Of a stretch of 11,344 bases of DNA, positions 6,094 through 11,344 are shown one piece after another. Position 1 is the stretch's first letter; each line of letters opens with the position of its first letter. The notes beneath the pieces were generated by a model. It saw only the letters and a program-made list of their open reading frames with translations, was not told the origin of the DNA and ran no database searches. Where the stretch lies: positions 1-11,344 of the forward strand of contig CAZWIF010000043.1 of assembly GCA_964634355.1 (NCBI GenBank), written 5' to 3'. This DNA comes from CAKPSH01 sp964634355. GTDB lineage: Bacteria; Bacillota; Clostridia; TANB77; CAG-508. Both the position numbers and the translations under genes were made by a program.

Positions 6094-7008
6094 TTAGTCT
6101 TCCCCTATTACTTCAATTTCTAGTTCAATATTTTTCCCCTTTTTTTCAAAAACTGTCTTTTTGATATAATCTATCAGTTCTAAAATATCTTTTGTAGTTG
6201 CGTTTCCTTTGTTGATAACAAATCCAGCATGCTTAGTTGAAACCATTGCGTCACCTATGCAGTGTCCCTTTAATCCACACTCATCAATCAATTTAGCTGT
6301 TACAAAATCCTTTCCTCTTTTAAAGGTGCTTCCAGCACTTGGAAATTCTATTGGTTGTTTTTCAAATCTAGCTTTAGAATATTCCTCCATTAGTTTTTTT
6401 ATTTCGTTTTTTTCTCCATAACTTAATTTCAATTTAGTTTCTAGTATAACAGCTTTCATATTAGCAAAAATACTTTTCCTGTATTCAAATCTATGTTTTT
6501 CTCCTGATATTTTTTCTATATTTCCATCATAATCTAATATAGTAGTTTCTATAACAATATCTTTTGCTTCTTTTCCATAGGCTCCAGCATTCATTCTTAC
6601 AAATCCGCCAACACTACCAGGAATTCCAGCTGCGAATTCGAAACCGCTTATTCCTTCTTGCAATAATTTTCCTGCTACTTCTGCCATTTTGTTTCCTGCA
6701 CCAACAGTAACATAGACCTCTTCTTCACCTTTGTATATTTCAATTTTCTTTAGTTCAATCTTTATTGTTATGCCTCTTATTCCTTTATCTCTAACAAGTA
6801 GATTACTTCCATTTCCTAAAATAAAAATAGGTAGATTATTAGCTTTCGCAGTCATTAAAGCAAATTTTAATTGTTCAATATTATGTACTTTTATAAGAAC
6901 ATCTGCATTTCCACCAACCTTAAAAGTTGTATGTTTAGACATTGGCTCATTTTCTAGTATATCTTTTGTATCTATTTTCTCTTTTAATAATGTAATTATA
7001 TCTACCAT
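6094..7008 (-). CDS. murB: UDP-N-acetylenolpyruvoylglucosamine reductase
   Basis: MurB is the FAD flavoenzyme that reduces UDP-GlcNAc-enolpyruvate to UDP-MurNAc with NADPH, the second committed step of peptidoglycan synthesis in the cytoplasm. At 304 aa it is the compact Gram-positive form. FAD-binding motifs: HTTFKVGGNADVLI (26-39), ILGNGSNLLV (63-72), TVGAGNKMAEVA (101-112) and GIPGSVGGFVRMNAGAYG (128-145). Active-site parts: YRKS (176-179), the catalytic serine S227 in PSAGSTFKRG, and the C-terminal glutamate region LEIEV (296-300). AKLIDECGLKG and STKHAGFVINKG are also typical. AAGGAG lies 4 nt before the ATG. It appears to be the first gene of the murB-yvcK-debranching enzyme-holA run. 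In many Firmicutes murB is followed by rapZ, yvcK and whiA; here rapZ is skipped and no whiA follows. Confidence 0.96.
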   Translation of the reverse strand: MVDIITLLKEKIDTKDILENEPMSKHTTFKVGGNADVLIKVHNIEQLKFALMTAKANNLPIFILGNGSNLLVRDKGIRGITIKIELKKIEIYKGEEEVYVTVGAGNKMAEVAGKLLQEGISGFEFAAGIPGSVGGFVRMNAGAYGKEAKDIVIETTILDYDGNIEKISGEKHRFEYRKSIFANMKAVILETKLKLSYGEKNEIKKLMEEYSKARFEKQPIEFPSAGSTFKRGKDFVTAKLIDECGLKGHCIGDAMVSTKHAGFVINKGNATTKDILELIDYIKKTVFEKKGKNIELEIEVIGED

Positions 7009-7044
7009 ACTACTCCTTTATATTAAATAAATTTCTACTATTAA

Positions 7045-7073
7045 ATATTATCATTTTCTTAACAATATTACAA
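7045..7073 (-). promoter_or_regulatory. Candidate SigA promoter for the murB operon
   Basis: On the minus strand, a -35 of TTGTAA (7068-7073) and a -10 of TAATAT (7045-7050) are 17 nt apart. TGA directly before the -10 supplies an extended -10 element (TGn). The expected start near 7038 gives a leader of about 30 nt to the murB ATG. It lies just downstream of the palindromic repeat at 7109-7128, which would insulate it from transcription coming from ssrA and the TSCPD gene. Confidence 0.5.
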
Positions 7074-7084
7074 GATAATTATTT

Positions 7085-7128
7085 AAATTAAAATAAAAAA
7101 ATATATAAGGGCACGGTGCACCGTGCCC
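7085..7128 (-). terminator. Likely rho-independent terminator built from the palindromic repeat
   Basis: Read on the minus strand, the palindrome (7109-7128) folds as an 8-bp GC-rich stem with a TGCA loop. It is followed directly by TTATATATTTTTTTATTTT (7090-7108). A stable GC hairpin plus U-rich tract is the standard intrinsic terminator layout. It lies 35 nt after the TSCPD stop codon and upstream of the murB promoter. The repeat seems to have been captured as the end of the ssrA/TSCPD transcription unit. Confidence 0.6.
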
Positions 7129-7133
7129 CTACA
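7109..7133. repeat. Perfect 20-bp palindrome plus CTACA tail, copy 2
   Basis: Identical over 25 bases and in the same orientation to 109-133 (palindrome 7109-7128, then CTACA). The bases outside differ (ATATAA before and TGTGTA after, against TTCATT and ATTTAA), so a discrete unit was copied rather than a long duplication. It sits between the TSCPD gene and the murB promoter. Confidence 0.75.
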
Positions 7134-7162
7134 TGTGTAATTGCAATATTATTTTTCGATTT

Positions 7163-7417
7163 TTATCTAATTTTTTTCTTTACTTCTTCTAATGCCCTTG
7201 CTAATTGATCTGGGCAAGATGTCCCTCTCATACCACAAGGAATTCCTTTTAACTTATTAATAACATCATCAATTTTTCTTCCTTCTACCATATAAGAAAG
7301 CCCAACTGTATTTCCAGGACAACCTCCGACAATTTTAACTGATTTAATTATATCCCCTTCCATTTCAATTATCATTTCTCTTGAACAAACTCCCTGTGGA
7401 GTATATCTATATTCCAT
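7163..7417 (-). CDS. Small TSCPD-domain protein (TIGR03905-like)
   Basis: A stand-alone TSCPD domain of 84 aa. The domain is otherwise known as a cysteine-rich module at the C-terminus of B12-dependent ribonucleotide reductases. The function of the short free-standing family is not established; metal binding or an RNR-accessory role is only inference. Visible: MEYRYTPQGVCSREM at the start, VGGCPGNTVGLS in the middle, and IPCGMRGTSCPDQLARAL at the end. Counted from this ATG, cysteines 11, 33, 61 and 68 could form a metal site. A TTG three codons upstream (7426) is possible, but AAGGAG stands 9 nt before the ATG at 7417, giving the typical family N-terminus MEY. It is downstream of ssrA on the same strand, with a CAP-protein relic between them, and ends before the palindromic terminator. 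Confidence 0.85.
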   Translation of the reverse strand: MEYRYTPQGVCSREMIIEMEGDIIKSVKIVGGCPGNTVGLSYMVEGRKIDDVINKLKGIPCGMRGTSCPDQLARALEEVKKKIR

Positions 7418-7470
7418 ATGTATCAACTCCTTAAAATATCTATTTTAACTCTTAAATATATTTAAACTTT

Positions 7471-7608
7471 TTATCCTCCAAAAACTTGTACCCAATAATA
7501 CTTACCATTATAAAGTGAATCAGCGCTTACTTCTGCTCTGTACTGATTGGTATAAGTTAATACTTCATTTGCTAAACTTCTGTATTTATTAAGGTTTTCA
7601 AAAAGTTC
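7471..7608 (-). pseudogene. Relic of a CAP/SCP-like secreted protein gene, internally deleted
   Basis: A minus-strand open frame ends with TAA at 7471-7473 and reads NKYRSLANEVLTYTNQYRAEV, then SADSLYNG, then KYYWVQVFGG at the stop. The first part resembles helix 1 of CAP (SCP/PR-1-like) domains, commonly written as V..LVNxxRAxxGL. The last part resembles the closing strand of the same domain (YWVQxFG). In an intact protein these two motifs are about 100 residues apart; here only some eight residues separate them. The frame has no ATG, GTG or TTG start and runs up into the 3' end of ssrA, so it cannot be translated as it stands. I read it as two ends of a decayed gene with the middle lost. 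The left limit is where clear similarity ends. The identification rests on motif recognition alone. Confidence 0.5.
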
Positions 7609-7623
7609 GACAAAAACCCGCTT

Positions 7624-7977
7624 TGGTGGAGATGGTGGGACTTGAACCCACGTCCAAAAGCACTTCCACAGGAATTTCTCCGAGTGCAGTTTGTTGTTAA
7701 ATTTCCCTCAATATAAAGTCAACAAACAAACTCTATATCTCGGTATTCTCTAAACACCTGCTATTTTCGAGAAAACAAATAGCTTCGTTTCCCACTAATT
7801 CGACACCCTATTATAAACGTGGGCATTTATAATAAGATGTTACTGCTCTTAGGCAGCAAATGCTAATTCTTGATTATCAGCGTTTATTTTATTTTCCTAC
7901 ATTTTTAGGTGGCCAAGTAGAAATCCACCACTCGCTATTCATGTTTCTATGCAATTGTCGAAACCAAATACATCCCC
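7624..7977 (-). ncRNA. ssrA: tmRNA (transfer-messenger RNA)
   Basis: tmRNA with SmpB rescues stalled ribosomes and tags the unfinished protein for proteolysis. The 5' end GGGGATG (7971-7977) pairs with CATCTCC near the 3' end, closing the tRNA-like acceptor stem. GGTTTCGACA follows the 5' strand. The T-arm GTGGGTTCAAGTCCCAC and the encoded CCA (7624-7626) complete the 3' end. Total length is 354 nt, normal for the family. The tag frame starts with GCT at 7879-7881 and ends with TAA at 7849-7851. It encodes ADNQELAFAA, ten residues after the tRNA-borne alanine. GCT follows AAAC, which I take as the resume context, so an in-frame AAC at 7882-7884 is not counted. The tag ends AFAA rather than the usual ALAA. 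A promoter lies at 7995-8023. Confidence 0.95.
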
Positions 7978-7994
7978 ATATAAGAGATATTTAT

Positions 7995-8023
7995 ATTATA
8001 CAATATTTAAAGCATATATGCAA
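7995..8023 (-). promoter_or_regulatory. SigA-type promoter for ssrA
   Basis: On the minus strand, a perfect -10 TATAAT (7995-8000) is preceded at 17 nt by TTGCAT (8018-8023), a partial -35 sharing TTG with the consensus. Transcription would start near 7988, leaving a leader of about ten nucleotides before the mature tmRNA 5' end at 7977, to be removed as for tRNA precursors. Confidence 0.6.
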
Positions 8024-8068
8024 GGTACTTATCTTGGAAATTTTTATTAAAATTATTTTAGTAAACAG

Positions 8069-8097
8069 TTGCAAATTTTTTCTAAATGTGTTATTCT
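8069..8097 (+). promoter_or_regulatory. SigA-type promoter for tRNA-Trp
   Basis: A -35 of TTGCAA (8069-8074) and a -10 of TATTCT (8092-8097) are 17 nt apart. TGT before the -10 gives an extended -10 (TGn). Transcription would start near 8104, a few bases before the mature tRNA end at 8111. It diverges from the ssrA promoter; the two -35 boxes are 45 bp apart, close enough for shared control but also for simple back-to-back promoters. Confidence 0.55.
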
Positions 8098-8110
8098 TAA
8101 TAGGTCACTT

Positions 8111-8185
8111 AGGGGTGTCGTCCAACGGTTAAGATAGAAGTCTCCAAAACTTTTGATGAGGGTTCGATTCCTTCCACCCCTGCCA
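8111..8185 (+). tRNA. tRNA-Trp (anticodon CCA)
   Basis: It folds as a full cloverleaf of 75 nt. The acceptor AGGGGTG pairs with CACCCCT, with discriminator G and an encoded CCA (8183-8185). The anticodon stem GAAGT/ACTTT holds the loop CTCCAAA, so the anticodon is CCA, reading UGG. The T-arm is GAGGG-TTCGATT-CCTTC with one G-T pair. The D-stem is only three pairs (GTC/GAT, one of them a G-T wobble), weaker than usual. AGGGG at the start and CCCCTGCCA at the end match the typical bacterial tRNA-Trp. It is a solitary tRNA, convergent with the deacetylase gene. Confidence 0.93.
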
Positions 8186-8212
8186 AAATTATGAAAAAAG
8201 AAGCATACATGT

Positions 8213-9127
8213 TTACATTATAACATCATAAAAATTCTTAAATGTATATCCTTGTCCAATTAAATAATCTAAAACTTGTGGTAACATATCGGCAGTTAAC
8301 TGCTTTGATGATGCATCATGCATTAGTATAACCACACTATTTTTAGTTCCAACAGTATCTACTAAATTCTGCATTATACTTTCTGATGTCGGAGTTCCTA
8401 CCGCATCATTTGTTAATGCGTTCCAATCCACATACATTATATCATTATCTGATAATAATTGTTTTGCTTCATTTTTTATGTTTTTATATTTTGTTCCCAT
8501 TGACCCTCCTGGAAATCTAAATAAATGTCCTGAGTATTCCTGTATTCCGATTGCGTCTCTTACTATTTGTTCAGTTCTTGTATATTCGTCTAAAACAGCT
8601 TGTGAACTAGAATATATACTTGTATAAACATGGCTATATCCGTGATTAGCAATATAATGTCCTGCCTCATATTCTTGTTTTACTAAATCTGGATATCTTT
8701 CTACATTACATCCTAGAACAAAAAAAGTTGCTTTTATTTCATATTGTTCTAATATATTAAGTATCTGTGGAGTAATGTTTGATGATGGTCCATCATCAAA
8801 TGTTATATAAGCAGTTTTCTCTTCTGCTTTATAAATATTTGAGACATTATCTCTTCCAATTTGAGTTAGCTCAGGTAATTTAATAGATACATTTGTAGTT
8901 TCTTCCTCTTGTTCCTCCTCTTCTTCTGTATTGATAATGACATCATTTTCAATCAAATCATTATTTTCTTTTCTAATCTCCACCATTTTTTTGTGTATTG
9001 AAAATACAAATGCAAAAATTAATGCTAGAACCAATAATAGTGCTAGTAATAAAATTAGTACCTTTTTCTTATTAATTTTTTTTACAACAGTGATACTTAA
9101 CTCTTCATATTCATAATAGTTCTTCAT
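8213..9127 (-). CDS. Membrane-anchored polysaccharide deacetylase (NodB domain, CE4)
   Basis: CE4 enzymes remove N-acetyl groups from GlcNAc/MurNAc polymers such as peptidoglycan, chitin-like chains or PNAG, using a divalent metal. Layout: a cytoplasmic basic N-terminus, one membrane segment (about 22-44) acting as an anchor, an acidic linker with an EEEEEQEEE run (68-76), and the NodB domain (about 105-300) outside the cell. All five motifs are present. TFDDGPSS has D111 as the likely base and D112 as metal ligand. NHGYSH supplies H162 and H166. RFPGGS includes R204. VDWNALTND includes D234 and W235. VILMHD includes H270. The enzyme should be active. Length (304 aa) is normal. The ribosome site before the ATG is weak (GAGGG, about 14 nt upstream). 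The gene lies 87 nt downstream of a GT2 glycosyltransferase on the same strand with a strong hairpin between. The substrate cannot be told from sequence. Confidence 0.9.
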   Translation of the reverse strand: MKNYYEYEELSITVVKKINKKKVLILLLALLLVLALIFAFVFSIHKKMVEIRKENNDLIENDVIINTEEEEEQEEETTNVSIKLPELTQIGRDNVSNIYKAEEKTAYITFDDGPSSNITPQILNILEQYEIKATFFVLGCNVERYPDLVKQEYEAGHYIANHGYSHVYTSIYSSSQAVLDEYTRTEQIVRDAIGIQEYSGHLFRFPGGSMGTKYKNIKNEAKQLLSDNDIMYVDWNALTNDAVGTPTSESIMQNLVDTVGTKNSVVILMHDASSKQLTADMLPQVLDYLIGQGYTFKNFYDVIM

Positions 9128-9162
9128 TTTTATTACATTCCCTCATATTCTTAAAGTTAATT

Positions 9163-9199
9163 TAATTAAGGAGCAAGTTGGGAACTTGCTCCTTAATTA
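9163..9199 (-). terminator. Strong hairpin between glycosyltransferase and deacetylase genes
   Basis: A perfect 17-bp inverted repeat: TAATTAAGGAGCAAGTT (9163-9179) and its complement (9183-9199) around a GGG loop. The upper part is moderately GC-rich (GGAGCAAGTT). On the minus strand it begins 15 nt after the glycosyltransferase stop codon, and the sequence after it is AT-rich (ATTAACTTT) but without a clean T-run. It is either a terminator for the glycosyltransferase or a partial one that lowers read-through into the deacetylase gene. Confidence 0.55.
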
Positions 9200-9214
9200 T
9201 TAATTCCTTAATCC

Positions 9215-10453
9215 TTAATCTTGTATTACTTCCTGTATTTTTATATCCCTAACATGTTCAATCTTTTCCCATTTTGTATCTCTTTTAAATAAACATTTGA
9301 AATTGATAACTAACCATGAACCTAAAAACAATGGATAACATATCAATCCCTTAATCATTGGTTTTATCGGTTTCTTATCTAGTATCATTATCACTATAGC
9401 TGTTCCAATTGGTAATAAAAATGTTGGTATAAGATATCTAGCATAATTTTCAATAAGTTCTGCTGCTGTGAACATTCTTCCCATATACAATCCAAAATTA
9501 ACTACAAGCAATAAAATTGTAATTATAAACATCGGTATACTTCCTACAATGTATAGTAATCCATCAAAATTCATAGCTGTCTTCTTTTCTTTAACTGCCT
9601 CAGCTAATTGCTTTGTATAGGTTCCCATACATTGTATATGTCCAACTGTCCATCTTGATCTCTGTGACCAACTTTGTTTAAAATCAACAGGTTGTTCATC
9701 ATAAACTATAGCATCGGTTGCCCATCCTAACTTTTTCCCAGCAATTATTCTTTGTAATGAGAATTCAATGTCTTCTGTCAATGTTTGTGTTTCCCAGCCA
9801 TTTGGTTTAATTACATCAAACTTTACCATAAATCCTGTACCATTTATTAATGGTGATAGTCCTAAATTGTATCTAGCCAAGTGATAAAATCTATTCATCA
9901 TCCAATAAAATATTGCATATCCTCCTGATACCCAACTATCAGTAGGATTTTTTATATCTCTATATCCCTGAACAACTTCTTCTCCTTGGCAAAGTTTTCT
10001 ATTCATATTTACCAAAAAGTTTTCATCAACTATATTATCTGCATCAAATACACAGAATGCATCATATTGTGCATTTTCAGCTATTTTCTTTCTTAAAAAC
10101 CATTGTAATGCGTGCCCCTTTGTTCTTTCCTCAATTGATGATCTTCTTTCATAAACTATCGCACCAGCATCTTCGGATATTTTTTTAGTCATATCCGTAC
10201 AGTTGTCTGCTATTACATAAATATCATATTTATCTTTCGGATAATTTTGTTTTTTCAAACTTTCTATCAAATTTCCCACAACATTCTCTTCATTATGTGC
10301 AGGAATGATTGCCATAAATCTGTTTTCTTTTTCTTCCAATAATGGTTTATCTTTTAGTTTTACTAAAGAACACAAACTAACTAATAATTGATACAGCCAA
10401 AAGATTGTTATTATCCATACCAATGCTTGTCGCAATACATATAAATATATCAT
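9215..10453 (-). CDS. Membrane glycosyltransferase family 2 (processive beta-glycan synthase-like)
   Basis: GT2 proteins of this layout transfer sugars from nucleotide donors on the cytoplasmic face and often extrude the polymer (cellulose, hyaluronan and PNAG synthases). An N-terminal membrane helix (about 8-30) precedes the catalytic domain. Motifs in order: IPAHNEENVVGNLIESLKKQNYP (50-72), nucleotide-contacting D83 in IADNCTD, DAD metal motif D137/D139 in VFDADN, the acceptor-site TED at 226-228, and QRSRW (264-268), the QxxRW signature of processive synthases. Three or so C-terminal hydrophobic segments follow (about 298-324, 338-357, 365-386). Full length of 412 aa resembles IcaA/PgaC-type enzymes. 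AAAGGAG stands 7 nt before the ATG. It has its own promoter (10497-10526). The deacetylase downstream suggests a GlcNAc-type polymer, but donor and product are inferred. Confidence 0.88.
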   Translation of the reverse strand: MIYLYVLRQALVWIITIFWLYQLLVSLCSLVKLKDKPLLEEKENRFMAIIPAHNEENVVGNLIESLKKQNYPKDKYDIYVIADNCTDMTKKISEDAGAIVYERRSSIEERTKGHALQWFLRKKIAENAQYDAFCVFDADNIVDENFLVNMNRKLCQGEEVVQGYRDIKNPTDSWVSGGYAIFYWMMNRFYHLARYNLGLSPLINGTGFMVKFDVIKPNGWETQTLTEDIEFSLQRIIAGKKLGWATDAIVYDEQPVDFKQSWSQRSRWTVGHIQCMGTYTKQLAEAVKEKKTAMNFDGLLYIVGSIPMFIITILLLVVNFGLYMGRMFTAAELIENYARYLIPTFLLPIGTAIVIMILDKKPIKPMIKGLICYPLFLGSWLVINFKCLFKRDTKWEKIEHVRDIKIQEVIQD

Positions 10454-10496
10454 TTTTCTACTCCTTTTATTTAATATATACTTTGTGTCTTTTTAT

Positions 10497-10526
10497 ATTA
10501 TACTACTAATTATATATTTTTGGCAA
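10497..10526 (-). promoter_or_regulatory. SigA-type promoter for the glycosyltransferase gene
   Basis: On the minus strand, a -35 of TTGCCA (10521-10526, five of six to consensus) and a perfect -10 TATAAT (10497-10502) are 18 nt apart. A start near 10490 gives a leader of about 37 nt. The same transcript could continue through the hairpin at 9163-9199 into the deacetylase gene. No clear terminator for pnp is visible upstream of it. Confidence 0.6.
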
Positions 10527-10584
10527 GGTTTTAGCAAAATATTCTGTAATTTTTTACATTTTTAGTTAAAATTCACATTGTCAA

Positions 10585-11344
10585 TTATTTTTCAGGTTCT
10601 TCTAAATCCTTATGTGTTAAGTTTATCCTTCCTTGGTCATCTATTTCATAAACTTTAACTTTTATCGTATCTCCCACTTTTAACACATCTTCAACTTTTG
10701 CTACTCTTTGTTTTGATATTTTAGAAATGTGTAATAGTCCTTCTTTTCCCCCTCCAACATCAACAAATGCACCGAAAGTCGCTATTTTTATTACTTTACC
10801 ATCATATATTCCACCGACTTCAATTTCTCTTACAATCTCATCTATCATCTTTAAAGCTTTGTTTCCACTTTCAGGATTATTTGCATAAATAAATACATTT
10901 CCGTCTTCCTCAATATCCATCTTGACTCCAGTCTCCTCGATAATTTTATTAATCGTTTTTCCACCAGAACCTATTACATCTTTAATTTTTTCTACCTTAA
11001 TCTTTGTAGTTATTATTTTTGGTGCATATTTTGATATTTCTTCTCTTGGTTTAGCTATTTGTGGAGCCATTATTTCATCTAGAATATACATTCTAGCTTT
11101 TCTTGTTCTTTCAAATGCTTGTGCAATTATATCATAAGTTAAACCATCAATTTTTATATCAACTTGGATTGCTGTTATACCTTTATGTGTTCCTCCAACC
11201 TTAAAATCCATATCTCCAAAAAAGTCTTCTAATCCTTGAATATCTGTTAGCATTACATAATTATTTGGATCTTTTTCATCTGTTACAAGACCTGTTGAAA
11301 TTCCTGCAACCGGTGTTTTTATTGGCACACCAGCATCCATTAAT
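10585..11344 (-). CDS. pnp: Polyribonucleotide nucleotidyltransferase (PNPase), C-terminal part, runs off the window
   Basis: PNPase degrades RNA 3' to 5' with phosphate and can add tails; in Firmicutes it is a main mRNA-turnover exonuclease. Only the last 250-odd codons are present; an in-frame TTA (Leu) before MDAGVPI shows the frame continues past the right edge, so that Met is internal. Counting from that Met: residues 1-95 are the end of the second RNase PH-like core, with DMDFKVGGTHKGITAIQVDIK (43-63) carrying the conserved active-site aspartates. Residues 108-170 are a KH domain with the GSGGK loop (124-128). Residues 177-245 are an S1 domain (GGIYDGKVIKIATFGAFVDV, then EGLLHISKIS). 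The C-terminus is short and ends LEEPEK. No gene between it and the glycosyltransferase. Confidence 0.95.
   Translation of the reverse strand, partial: LMDAGVPIKTPVAGISTGLVTDEKDPNNYVMLTDIQGLEDFFGDMDFKVGGTHKGITAIQVDIKIDGLTYDIIAQAFERTRKARMYILDEIMAPQIAKPREEISKYAPKIITTKIKVEKIKDVIGSGGKTINKIIEETGVKMDIEEDGNVFIYANNPESGNKALKMIDEIVREIEVGGIYDGKVIKIATFGAFVDVGGGKEGLLHISKISKQRVAKVEDVLKVGDTIKVKVYEIDDQGRINLTHKDLEEPEK

Noticed and set aside
109..7133. The two identical palindromic repeats lie exactly 7000 bp apart
   Set aside because: A round number in base pairs has no known biological meaning; treated as coincidence. The copies themselves are reported.
10527..10584. Terminator for pnp
   Set aside because: The spacer is AT-rich with no GC-containing hairpin followed by a T-tract; nothing supportable.

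Overview
The window is AT-rich low-GC Gram-positive DNA, with heavy ATA/AGA/TTA codon use and AAGGAG-type ribosome binding sites. It most likely comes from an endospore-forming member of the Clostridia: it carries the spore germination protease gpr, a clostridial-style tmRNA, a short TSCPD protein and GC-rich palindromic repeats scattered in AT-rich spacers. No plasmid, phage or transposase gene is visible. It reads as chromosomal housekeeping DNA with a few odd intergenic elements.

Layout, left to right. Positions 1-269 hold no gene but contain two GC-rich palindromic repeats ending in CCCTACAATTT, plus a third CTACAATTT without a palindrome. gpr (279-1214, +) faces holA (1309-2325, -) tail to tail. 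From 7050 down to 1309 the minus strand carries a probable operon murB - yvcK/glmR - glycogen debranching enzyme - holA. It is read from a promoter near 7045-7073, with a likely secondary promoter just upstream of holA. A 219-bp spacer between the debranching gene and holA is packed with nested inverted repeats, one with 36-bp arms that runs into the end of the debranching CDS. Positions 7163-7977 (-) hold ssrA (tmRNA), a relic of a CAP/SCP-like protein gene, and a TSCPD-domain gene. This unit ends at a palindromic repeat followed by a T-rich tract, so the repeat looks co-opted as a terminator. A tRNA-Trp gene (8111-8185, +) diverges from ssrA across a 133-bp spacer with two recognisable promoters. 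Then on the minus strand come a membrane-anchored NodB-type polysaccharide deacetylase (8213-9127), a strong hairpin, a membrane GT2 glycosyltransferase (9215-10453) with its own promoter, and the 3' part of pnp (polynucleotide phosphorylase), which runs off the right edge.

Functional themes. MurB makes the peptidoglycan precursor UDP-MurNAc, and YvcK/GlmR is known in relatives to link UDP-GlcNAc level to central metabolism and wall synthesis. The GT2 and deacetylase pair could make and modify a GlcNAc-type extracellular polymer. ssrA and pnp serve RNA and ribosome quality control. The points most worth a second look are: a YvcK that lacks the signature DDGGSSGR...PPGD segment without any frameshift; the compound inverted-repeat element at 2395-2567; the CAP-domain relic beside the ssrA 3' end; and a tmRNA tag ending in -AFAA.
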